Below are positions 57,402 through 64,000 of a stretch of 64,000 nt of DNA, one piece after another. The position numbers and the translations under genes are program-made. Origin of the DNA: Bacteroidales bacterium (GTDB taxonomy: Bacteria; Bacteroidota; Bacteroidia; Bacteroidales; Rikenellaceae); assembly GCA_910575495.1 (NCBI GenBank), contig CAJTFS010000007.1:54114-118113 (forward strand). The letters run 5' to 3'. A model generated the notes under the pieces. That model was not told the DNA's origin and made no database searches. It saw nothing but the letters and a program-made list of their open reading frames with translations. Numbering within the stretch: the stretch's first letter is position 1; every line of letters begins with the position of its first letter.

Positions 57402-58571
57402 CTATTCGAGACGCTTGTAATAGGTGAGCGTATCGGCGCCGAGCGACGGGTGGAGGATGGTCGTCAGATCGTGCAGCACCAGGTCGGGGTGCACGGCGCC
57501 CGACTCCCAGAAGTCGGAACCTCCGCCCGGGGTGAGCCGGCGGTTGTTGTTGTAGACCCTGCGGTTGCGTACGACGGGCAGCTCGGCGAACTTGGGGTTC
57601 TGGGCTTTCAGTTCATCGAGCGTGTTGCACGAGCCCACGTTGAGCCACACGTCGGCATCGCTGGCAAGCAGGTAGGCCTGTTCCAGATCGACGGGCCGCG
57701 AACTGTTGCCCTCCTCCGAGGAGGTGAAGGTGTCGCCTCCGGCGTCGCGGATGAGCTGCACCATGTAATTGCGTGCGGGCGGCATGAACCATGTATCGCG
57801 GTAGGGCGTGTTCAGCAGAACCTTGGGCAGGCAGGCGACGTCGGGAATTTCCTGCTCGACATAGGCCCGCACGCACTGCGCCGTGGCGTTGTAGCGTTCG
57901 GCGATCCGGTCGAAAACAGCGGTTCCGCGGTCGCGGCAGCCGCACAATTCGGCCGCGACCACCAGCCATTCGGCCTTGCCGAGGGGCGAGGGCTCGAGGT
58001 AGTCGCCTATATATATATAAGGAATGTCCAGCTCCCGGAGCTTGCCGGTCACGGCGGTGTTTTCGCCCGTCACGCCATACAGCAGCACGATGCTGGGGCG
58101 CATGACGGCCAGCAGCTCGAAATCGAGGTTGGTGTCGTAGCCGATGTCGCGCACTTCGCCGCAGAGCCGGTGGGCCCGGACGTAGGGGTTGGCTATGTAG
58201 TCGATGCCCGACACACCCTTGATGCGGCGCACCTCGCCCAGCGCGTCGAACAAGGCTACGTGGCTCGACGAGAGGCAGGCCACACGGTGCACCGGCGCCC
58301 GGACTGTCTGTCCGTCGAAATCGATCGGTGCGTCGTTGTCGTCGTGGAGCACCAGCAGATGCTGCTCCACCTTTTCGGCGCCCTGCCACGGATTGCGGAT
58401 GGTGATCAGGGCCGCCGCGTCGTTTTCCGTGCCGCGGATGTCGAAGCCGGCGGCGTAGGCCGGGGTGTAGAGCGGGCGGTCGAAATCGGCCGTCGAGTAG
58501 TTCCTGCGGCTTTCGCAGGCCGTAAGCGTCAGGATCGCCAGGATGCCCGGGAGTATGTTTGACGGTTTCAT
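57402..58571 (-). CDS. Cobalamin/iron-siderophore ABC transporter binding lipoprotein
   Basis: 389 residues with a lipoprotein signal (GILAILTLTAC) and a BtuF/FhuD-like fold: RVACLSSSHVALFDALGEVR, VRDIGYDTNLDFELLAVMRP and PYIYIGDYLEPSPLGKAEWL. It captures B12, heme or a siderophore complex in the periplasm; the sequence alone does not decide which. I see no cobalamin riboswitch in the 90 bp upstream. The ATG at 58571 is used. A TACTTTTG sequence (58585-58578) just upstream would make the mRNA nearly leaderless. Confidence 0.9.
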   Translation of the reverse strand: MKPSNILPGILAILTLTACESRRNYSTADFDRPLYTPAYAAGFDIRGTENDAAALITIRNPWQGAEKVEQHLLVLHDDNDAPIDFDGQTVRAPVHRVACLSSSHVALFDALGEVRRIKGVSGIDYIANPYVRAHRLCGEVRDIGYDTNLDFELLAVMRPSIVLLYGVTGENTAVTGKLRELDIPYIYIGDYLEPSPLGKAEWLVVAAELCGCRDRGTAVFDRIAERYNATAQCVRAYVEQEIPDVACLPKVLLNTPYRDTWFMPPARNYMVQLIRDAGGDTFTSSEEGNSSRPVDLEQAYLLASDADVWLNVGSCNTLDELKAQNPKFAELPVVRNRRVYNNNRRLTPGGGSDFWESGAVHPDLVLHDLTTILHPSLGADTLTYYKRLE

Positions 58572-58602
58572 CGACTTCAAAAGTAGAAAAAAATCTTCAG
58601 AT

Positions 58603-58634
58603 TTTGTTGTTTTTAGAAAAATATGCTATATTTG
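58603..58634 (+). promoter_or_regulatory. Promoter of tRNA-Pro
   Basis: -33 TTTG (58603-58606), 20-nt spacer and -7 TATATTTG (58627-58634), 28 nt before the tRNA. Confidence 0.85.
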
Positions 58635-58662
58635 CAGTCCCAAACCGATGGTTTCGGGTAAT

Positions 58663-58737
58663 CGGGGCGTAGCTCAGTCCGGTTAGAGTACACGTCTGGG
58701 GGGCGTGTGGTCGCTGGTTCGAATCCAGTCACCCCGA
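58663..58737 (+). tRNA. tRNA-Pro (anticodon GGG)
   Basis: CGGGGCG pairs with CACCCCG (one C-A mismatch at the sixth pair). The anticodon arm is CACGT-CTGGGGG-GCGTG with anticodon GGG, and the T arm is CTGG-TTCGAAT-CCAG. CCA is not encoded. Its 3' end is the probable attachment site of the element that follows. Confidence 0.93.
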
Positions 58738-58738
58738 C

Positions 58739-58786
58739 AACAGGAAAAGCACTGATAATCCAACGGTTATCGGTGCTTTCCTGTTT
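58739..58786 (+). terminator. Terminator after tRNA-Pro
   Basis: AACAGGAAA...GCAC-GATAA and TTATC-GTGC-TTTCCTGTT form a long stem with a few mismatches, followed by TTTT. It directly abuts the tRNA. Confidence 0.75.
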
Positions 58787-58863
58787 TATCCGCACGGGCC
58801 GAAAATGGGCGGTCGACGCCACGGTTGACGCGAAAAAGTCAACCAAGAAGTCAACCGAATCCG

Positions 58864-60084
58864 ATGAAAACATCCGTTTCCGTCGTTTGTTATAGGTACA
58901 AGGTACTTGCAAACGGAGAATCGCCGCTGATGCTCCGCATTTCCAAAGAGGGCCGCCGCACGATGAAAAGTCTGGGCGTGTCGGTCGATCCCAAATTCTG
59001 GAATTTCGACACCAACCAACCCAAGCCCAATTGTCCCAATCGGGCGTTGATTCGTCAAATCGTACTGAAATACGAAACCGAATACAACGGCAAGATTCTG
59101 ACGAAAGAGATCAACGAAGAAGAATTTACCCCGCAGACGATTGTAGCCGAACAAAAGGAACGCATCAAGGTGCAGACCGTCGAGGAAGTCTACAAAACGA
59201 TTATTGCCGAGTTGAAAGAACGGGGGAGTGTCGGCACTGCCTATGCCTATCTGAACTCCTACAACGTGTTGAAATCCTTTAATCGGGATAAACCGCTCAA
59301 TTTCACGTTCAGCCGCATCGATGCCGATTATCTGGAACGATTCGAGGAGTGGATGCGGGCACGGGGGAATAAAGATACGTCGATGAGTTTTCAGATGCGC
59401 ACTCTACGGGCCGTGTTCAATCGGGCGATTAAGTCGAAAGCCGTTGCCCGCGAGAAGAACCCGTTCGCCGACTATAAGATTAGCCGATTCAACACCCGCA
59501 CCCCGAAACGGGCGTTGAGCAAGGCGGATGTAATGAAAATCGTCGATGCGGATTGCACGGCGGAAAGCGATTTTTGCCGACTGGCGCAAAACGTCTTTAC
59601 GTTCTCTTATTTGTGCGGGGGAATTTCATTCGTCGATGTGGCGAATCTGACACCCGATAATATCATAGACGGGCGGCTGTCGTACAAGCGTCAGAAGACA
59701 CACGGGACGATCGATGTTCCGCTGTCGGAAAAGGCGATGCGGATTGTAGACGGCTATGCCGAAGTCTGCGAACGGTCGGGCTATCTGTTTCCGATACTCG
59801 ATTCGCGCAGGCATACGACGCCGATGCAGAAACGGAATCGGGTGCATAAAGTCTGCCACCATGTCAATACCGAATTGCGCCGATTAGCCTGCAAGTTGAA
59901 TATTTCGGGAGAGGTAACGACTTATGTCGCAAGGCATAGCTTTGCTACCGTATTGAAGAAATCGGGTGTAAATATCGGCATCATATCCGAGGCATTGGGA
60001 CACCATAGTCTGAAAACCACACAGATTTATTTAGGGGCATTTGAGAACTCGCAGATAGATGCGGCCATGCAGAATCTTTTATAA
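58864..60084 (+). CDS. Tyrosine-type site-specific recombinase (integrase)
   Basis: 406 residues of the Bacteroidetes phage_int_SAM_5 type. The N-terminal arm-binding domain (VVCYRYKVLANGESPLMLRI) and SAM-like core-binding domain (about 100-205) precede the catalytic domain. Visible catalytic parts are VTTYVARHSFATVLKKSG (HxxR/H region ARHSFAT), EALGHHSLKTTQIYLG (last His and Tyr nucleophile) and the first Arg near CGGISFVDVANLTPDNI, where CGGISF-V-D replaces the more usual CGM.F.D. The start is the ATG at 58864. It probably inserts the element at tRNA-Pro. Confidence 0.93.
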   Translation: MKTSVSVVCYRYKVLANGESPLMLRISKEGRRTMKSLGVSVDPKFWNFDTNQPKPNCPNRALIRQIVLKYETEYNGKILTKEINEEEFTPQTIVAEQKERIKVQTVEEVYKTIIAELKERGSVGTAYAYLNSYNVLKSFNRDKPLNFTFSRIDADYLERFEEWMRARGNKDTSMSFQMRTLRAVFNRAIKSKAVAREKNPFADYKISRFNTRTPKRALSKADVMKIVDADCTAESDFCRLAQNVFTFSYLCGGISFVDVANLTPDNIIDGRLSYKRQKTHGTIDVPLSEKAMRIVDGYAEVCERSGYLFPILDSRRHTTPMQKRNRVHKVCHHVNTELRRLACKLNISGEVTTYVARHSFATVLKKSGVNIGIISEALGHHSLKTTQIYLGAFENSQIDAAMQNLL

Positions 60085-60090
60085 AAAGCA

Positions 60091-60119
60091 AGAGGTGGGG
60101 ACTTGTGCCCCACCTCTTT
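60091..60119. terminator. Terminator between integrase and the next gene
   Basis: AGAGGTGGGG and CCCCACCTCT form a perfect 10-bp stem with a 7-nt loop, between convergent genes. Confidence 0.88.
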
Positions 60120-60123
60120 AGCT

Positions 60124-60675
60124 CTATTGAATTTGGCCAGCCATTCGATTCGCAGTTTGTTTAATTCTATGTCCTTTTGTCGTTAAGATATAACCGTTTT
60201 CATCACTGACTACGCCGCCGAGGCTTTGTGCTTTGTAGAAAATGCTGGCAATGAATTTGTCATAGGTAACACAGGTAAAGGTGTTAAAGCCATTTAGAAT
60301 AACTATATACTCGGCAACCTTGTTTTCGGGAATTTGCACTCCAGATGGTGTTTCCAGTCTGGTTTTGTTTGCGAGAAATTCCGCAGGATAAAGTACTAAA
60401 TCAATAGGAGAATAGTTTTTCAACATATCAAGATGGAGGTTATCAATCGCAAAAGCGAATTTTCGATTCCCGAAGTCTGAAGGTCCTATAAATTGGTCGG
60501 CTGTCAGATTATCCAGATATTCTTGAATCATTTCTTCTGAAAATGTGAGAGACAGACACTCTTGTCCTGATGCATATTTAGGGTTAGGAATAATCATATA
60601 TTCAGTTTTCATGTGTTCTTTTTTAGATGATTTATAATACGTTGATTTTGCGGTTTTATTATATTTATTTCCCAT
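60124..60675 (-). CDS. Hypothetical protein of the integrated element
   Basis: 183 residues. No signal peptide or membrane segment is visible. Beginning with a basic N-terminus (GNKYNKTAKSTYYKSSKKEH), it continues as a mixed alpha/beta protein (SGQECLSLTFSEEMIQEYLD, VAEYIVILNGFNTFTCVTYD). I do not recognise a family. An internal ATG at 60612 is an alternative start. It ends with TAG. Confidence 0.65.
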   Translation of the reverse strand: MGNKYNKTAKSTYYKSSKKEHMKTEYMIIPNPKYASGQECLSLTFSEEMIQEYLDNLTADQFIGPSDFGNRKFAFAIDNLHLDMLKNYSPIDLVLYPAEFLANKTRLETPSGVQIPENKVAEYIVILNGFNTFTCVTYDKFIASIFYKAQSLGGVVSDENGYILTTKGHRIKQTANRMAGQIQ

Positions 60676-60853
60676 ATCTATTTAATGTTTAATGAATTAG
60701 TTTGATTTTTCTTTGTTTCTCAAATACGTCAAAGTACCTGCCGCCACCTCTCACCGTGACTTGGGCTTCTGTCACTCGCCCCGTTCGTCTTGCAGTCGTT
60801 ATCACCATCCGACACTGCAAAGGTCAGAAATCTGCTTACCAACGACAGGGAGT

Positions 60854-60878
60854 AAAAAAAGGGAGCTTTTCAGCTCCC
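60854..60878 (-). terminator. Terminator directly after the next hypothetical gene
   Basis: On the minus strand GGGAGCT-gaaa-AGCTCCC followed by seven T, starting one base after the stop codon of the gene at 60879-61670. Confidence 0.9.
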
Positions 60879-61670
60879 CTACAAGTAAATTGCGGAATAT
60901 GTTTTCGGAATCTTGCCCTTATAAGATTTTAGGATTCCTTTCAGCGATTCGTCGCTATATTTGAAATTCTCGTTACTTGCCAACCGCATCAAGTAAAGCA
61001 AGCGGGATATTAGCAAGAGTTTGTTATAGGAAACCTCCCGTTGAGAACTGTTGGCTCTCGTTTTGACTTTGGACGGGAGGCGTAGAGACGCAAACAAATC
61101 TTTGAATCGTTCGGTGGCAAAACACATCTGGTAACACAGGATATTATCGTAACTCGTCGTGAAACGGTCGGAATCCAATACAACCACATAATTCGGATTG
61201 GCGGCCCGTTCCCGTTCCAATGCGTCGTGTAGGCTTTTGACGATAATTCGTTTTACGGACAGGTCAGCCTCTTTTCCCTTACGGCCTTTCATCCGAAAGG
61301 ATATAGCCAACTTATCCCCATTCCCGATATATTCGCATATCTCCTGCAAAGAATCGAGCGGGGTTTTAACCGACAGGCAGTCGTGAAACTTGCTGATTGT
61401 CCAATCGAAGATAAAAACGACCGCTAACCAGAATTTTTCGACATCCAATCCGAATCCTTCGAGCGTGGCAATAATATCGTCATTTTTTAGAAAACGCTCT
61501 TTCGTGAACGGATAGTTGATTGCGCCCGTACAGTAGCGATACCAGAAACGATAGGGGTGAAATTCCCCGTCTTCCCGATAGTCCGCTATTTGGAATACAT
61601 AATCGCACAATTCGATTTGAGCGTCTTCTTCTTCCAGATTCGGATTGTAGCTGTCGATAGGTGTACTCAT
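60879..61670 (-). CDS. Hypothetical protein of the integrated element
   Basis: 263 residues from the ATG at 61670 (MSTPIDSYNPNLEEEDAQIE). It is soluble and mostly helical, with a hydrophobic stretch LAVVFIFDWTISKFHDC and a basic C-terminal half (FKDLFASLRLPSKVKTRANS). I do not recognise the family; similar-sized genes are common in Bacteroidetes mobile elements. An in-frame extension to 61796 is possible. Confidence 0.65.
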   Translation of the reverse strand: MSTPIDSYNPNLEEEDAQIELCDYVFQIADYREDGEFHPYRFWYRYCTGAINYPFTKERFLKNDDIIATLEGFGLDVEKFWLAVVFIFDWTISKFHDCLSVKTPLDSLQEICEYIGNGDKLAISFRMKGRKGKEADLSVKRIIVKSLHDALERERAANPNYVVVLDSDRFTTSYDNILCYQMCFATERFKDLFASLRLPSKVKTRANSSQREVSYNKLLLISRLLYLMRLASNENFKYSDESLKGILKSYKGKIPKTYSAIYL

Positions 61671-62058
61671 CGTCTTGGTTTTATTTCCAAATTTAACGAA
61701 TTTTGCTGAAAAGCCCTCTTTTCGGCTCCCGATAAAAAATCCGTTGAACCATTTTGTTTCCGACGATAACCTTTGTACCTTTATAGTAGCCGACAAAAGG
61801 GATAAGGGCGATGCCTAAATCTGTCCCCTGCGTCGTGCTTAAAAGTGGCACTTATACCACTACCTACCCAACCAACACCTAATCATAGGCTCTCGGCTCT
61901 GGGGAGCCTCAAACCCGATTTTCAGACTATGCTGTACTATGTAACGCAACACAAATGATTCGACGACCGAAAAGCCGCCAAAGCCGCGTTAGGCTCCGCC
62001 TGCTTTCGGAAACTGCTAAAAACAAAAGAGATACTATTTACTAATTACGTCGCTAACG
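61671..62058. other. Gap with short hairpins upstream of the interrupted winged-helix gene
   Basis: About 390 bases without a credible gene. AGGCTC...GAGCCT (61888-61910) and GTGG...CCAC (about 61845-61860) can form small hairpins. Because the next gene resembles plasmid replication or control proteins, an origin or operator here is conceivable but unproven. Confidence 0.4.
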
Positions 62059-62880
62059 ATGAATTACACAACGATTCCAAAATCAATTTGCCAGCTTCGG
62101 ACGGGCAACGGCAAACCGACCGACATTTACGTTTGAGCAACGATTAAATGCAAATCGGATTACAAGACACAAACAAGCCATATAACGGAAGAAAGGCTGT
62201 CCCAAATAACGGGAGTAAACATCCGTACCGTCAAACGGTCTGTCCAACGATTAAAGGAGTGCGGAGCAATGCAGGTTACAACCCGCATAATCGACGGATG
62301 CAAACGCCGTAATTCCTATTATATAGTCAATCCCCAAACGGATTTCTATTTCGTGGATAACCGATTCTTTATCAAGAACCACCCGCCGAAAATCGCGGGC
62401 TTTCTGCTCTTATTAAAGGCTGTGTGTCTTAATAATACGAATACTATCCTTTGAAATATCGGACAGATTGCCGATGCTGTCGGGATGAACCGCAACACGG
62501 TTTCCGCTCTTATTAAAGAGAGTAACGGATTAGGGCTGATTAAGGCCCTGCCGAGCGGTTATGAAATAACGGATGATTGCTTTATAAACCCGCCGCAGAA
62601 AGACACGGCACACGCCGTCTATAATGAAATATGCCGATTCTGCATAACAAAGGGAACGAATCCGCCGCAATGAAACGAAAGGGCAATGAATCGGATTCTT
62701 ACTAAATACAACATTCCGAATCTGCTAATAGATAATCCGCTGTCGGTTACTTACGCCCTAAATGAACGGTGCAAGATGATTCCCGAATCCGTGTCGCTGG
62801 CTTATTTCGTTAAAGTGTTATGCACCCAAGACCCGATAAAGGCAAACAAGCTACATTCACAATCTTTTCTACTCACATAA
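62059..62880 (+). pseudogene. Two-winged-helix protein frame interrupted only by three in-frame TGA codons
   Basis: From the ATG at 62059 to TAA at 62878-62880 a single 274-codon frame is intact except for TGA at 62134, 62452 and 62671. It contains no TGG, TAA or TAG in frame. The product has two helix-turn-helix regions, HITEERLSQITGVNIRTVKR and IGQIADAVGMNRNTVSALIK, as in plasmid replication initiators and element regulators. Tryptophan fits each TGA site (for example DIYV-W-ATIKCKSD). It is either a pseudogene with TGG-to-TGA changes or a gene that reads TGA as Trp. A terminator follows. Confidence 0.7.
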
Positions 62881-62895
62881 TATACTTTCGTTCAG

Positions 62896-62925
62896 ACGCT
62901 CCGATTTTATAGTCGGGGCGTTTTG
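62896..62925 (+). terminator. Terminator of the winged-helix frame
   Basis: ACGCTCCGA and TCGGGGCGT form a 9-bp stem (one G-U) with an 8-nt loop followed by TTTT. The AT-rich gap to 63122 shows no gene. Confidence 0.8.
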
Positions 62926-63122
62926 ATTTATAATCCCTATGGCAGATTATTTGGAATAAAATTTAGCCTTTTTGAAGCATGACAAAATTACTCGTCATGT
63001 GTCAATCTGGCATGCATCAATTATCTAACAGGTCAATATGACTTATTTTACATCTAAAATATCTATTTTCAGTGATTTGCATGCTATTTGATGGCTCATA
63101 AATAGCCCACTACAAACTTAAA

Positions 63123-63821
63123 ATGAATATTATGCGAAAATTAAACATCAAGGAACTTGTTGATTTCAGACGTAAATCAGACCGAGCAAAACAAAATTTT
63201 GCACTAAACTTAAAACTTAATAGAGTGGAATCGGAGGCAGAGGGCGGCGGTGATTATTGGGTTAGTTCGGTGAGTGCTATTGTTCAATCATTTAAACATA
63301 ATGACTTACAACCTGTTCTGGATAGAAGAAGTGAATTAGAGGAGAAATTTGATGCAACGAAAGTTGCAAAAACAAAAACAATGTACAAAAGAAATATTAA
63401 CATCTTATATTCTTTTGAGGACATTGATTCAAATAAATGGCGACCGAATTCCAAAATTGATTTTCTAAAACAATCCAAAGATAATCAATTACTAACGGTT
63501 AGAGGACTACAACTGCAAGTAACTCCGAATTGTGTTTTTGAATTTGAAAAAGACGGCAAAAAAGAAGTCGGTGCTATTTGGTTTATTGCTAAATTGAACG
63601 GGTTTAGCAAGGATGAATTAGGCATGTTTGCGAATATTCTTTGGTTATATCTGAGTGCTCATTTTTCAAAAGATCGCATAATAAATCCTCAATATTGCAT
63701 TGCGGTAGATGTTTACAAAGGTCAAGACGTAAGCTATTTACAACCTAAAGAAAATGGAGTGCCTATGATATTGAATTCGACTATTGATGAAATTAAGAAA
63801 TTAATGGGAGGGATTAATTGA
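63123..63821 (+). CDS. Hypothetical protein of the integrated element
   Basis: 232 residues, AT-rich codon use, no signal peptide. Features are a basic N-terminal region (LVDFRRKSDRAKQNFALNLK), an aromatic stretch (GGGDYWVSSVSAIVQSFK) and a central region (KKEVGAIWFIAKLNGFSKDE). I do not recognise it. Four tryptophans are encoded by TGG and the stop is TGA, so this gene uses the standard code. ATG at 63132 is an alternative start. Confidence 0.75.
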   Translation: MNIMRKLNIKELVDFRRKSDRAKQNFALNLKLNRVESEAEGGGDYWVSSVSAIVQSFKHNDLQPVLDRRSELEEKFDATKVAKTKTMYKRNINILYSFEDIDSNKWRPNSKIDFLKQSKDNQLLTVRGLQLQVTPNCVFEFEKDGKKEVGAIWFIAKLNGFSKDELGMFANILWLYLSAHFSKDRIINPQYCIAVDVYKGQDVSYLQPKENGVPMILNSTIDEIKKLMGGIN

Positions 63822-63909
63822 GATAATTTTACTATTTCACATCATTAGTGTCCACTAAAAAATCATAAAAGTTCTTTGAAAATATTGAAAGTTAGGTTGT
63901 TACAAAGGT

Positions 63910-63941
63910 TTTGAGACCGCGCCGATTTGAAATTATCTTTG
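63910..63941 (+). promoter_or_regulatory. Promoter of the IS transposase
   Basis: -33 TTTG (63910-63913), 20-nt spacer and -7 TATCTTTG (63934-63941), an exact consensus match. Confidence 0.8.
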
Positions 63942-63963
63942 CCAGACCAACGTGGAATGGCAT

Positions 63964-64000
63964 ATGCATAACGGAAAATTCGTGTTCTCTCAGCTTTTAG
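63964..64000 (+). CDS. IS4-family transposase, first 12 codons
   Basis: The ATG at 63964 opens MHNGKFVFSQLL, which matches the N-terminus of Bacteroidetes IS4-type transposases that carry a DUF4372 domain. Only 37 bases lie in the window, so the call rests on this short match and the IS-like promoter in front. Confidence 0.6.
   Translation, partial: MHNGKFVFSQLL

Larger units (their letters stand above)
58738..64000. mobile_element. Left part of an integrated element at tRNA-Pro
   Basis: A tyrosine recombinase gene starts about 125 bp after tRNA-Pro. From 60.1 kb on, composition drops to well below the GC content of the rest of the window, and the genes are unknown or plasmid-like. This is the pattern of an element integrated into a tRNA 3' end. 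The right end and the second copy of the attachment site are outside the window. Confidence 0.75.
63849..64000 (+). mobile_element. Left end of an IS4-type insertion sequence (continues outside)
   Basis: The sequence GTGTCCACTAAAAAATC at about 63849 begins a leader typical of Bacteroidetes IS elements, followed by a full promoter and the first codons of a transposase. The exact left end cannot be fixed without the right end. Confidence 0.6.

Noticed and set aside
58572..58662. Cobalamin riboswitch before the ABC binding-protein gene
   Set aside because: The space to tRNA-Pro is only about 90 bp, AT-rich, and lacks a B12-box-like sequence, so B12 as substrate is not supported by a riboswitch.

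Overview
The window looks like a chromosome segment of a GC-rich gut Bacteroidales. Support comes from a SusC-type TonB receptor, Bacteroidetes-type promoters (TTTG, 19-21 nt, TANNTTTG) in front of many genes, few Shine-Dalgarno sites, and housekeeping proteins of Bacteroidetes type. GC-rich codon use combined with these features suggests an Alistipes-like member of the Rikenellaceae; that genus call is inference.

Positions 1-15.4 kb, all on the minus strand, form a rhamnogalacturonan-I (pectin) and L-rhamnose locus. It holds the N-terminal part of a SusC receptor, an AraC regulator, rhaD-rhaT-rhaA-rhaB, two GH28 enzymes, a PL11 rhamnogalacturonan lyase and a sialate-O-acetylesterase/GH105 fusion. 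Together they would deacetylate, cut and debranch RG-I outside the cytoplasm, remove unsaturated galacturonate, import rhamnose and convert it to DHAP and lactaldehyde. Three parts of the locus share the same -7 box (TAATTTTG).

Positions 15.6-42.3 kb are mostly core genes: rnhA, valS, lon, kdsB-kdsA-kdsD (Kdo synthesis), an OxyR-like regulator, trpS, a ClC channel, a lone PAS protein, an O-acetyltransferase, the run rsfS-ftsH-cdsA-psd-(AI-2E permease)-(flavokinase domain)-ahcY, a DUF456 protein, panD-panC and a lipoprotein dipeptidyl peptidase III. Short heptad repeats (GTGAAAG type) sit at several gene ends and supply the stop codons of four genes.

Positions 42.3-45.3 kb and 54.1-54.7 kb hold five copies of a cassette of about 410 bp (552 bp in two copies). 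Each is bounded by AAAACAGCTTC/GAAGCTGTTTT inverted ends and carries a promoterless C-terminal module of a FISUMP/C-type-lectin-like protein with variable loops. A sixth, degenerate copy of only the 5' block lies at 24.3 kb. This is the most unusual feature of the window. Between and around the cassettes are a secreted protein, a PH-domain protein, ispD, an M23 peptidase, an EamA transporter, rplI-rpsR-rpsF, thiL, adk, a CE7 esterase, rpsT with tRNA-Glu, and a cobalamin/iron-type ABC importer.

Positions 58.66-64 kb start with tRNA-Pro(GGG), followed at once by a tyrosine recombinase and AT-richer genes of unknown function. This is the left end of an integrated element that runs off the window. 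It contains a 274-codon winged-helix frame broken only by three in-frame TGA codons and no TGG, and near its visible end it carries the left end of an IS4-type insertion sequence.
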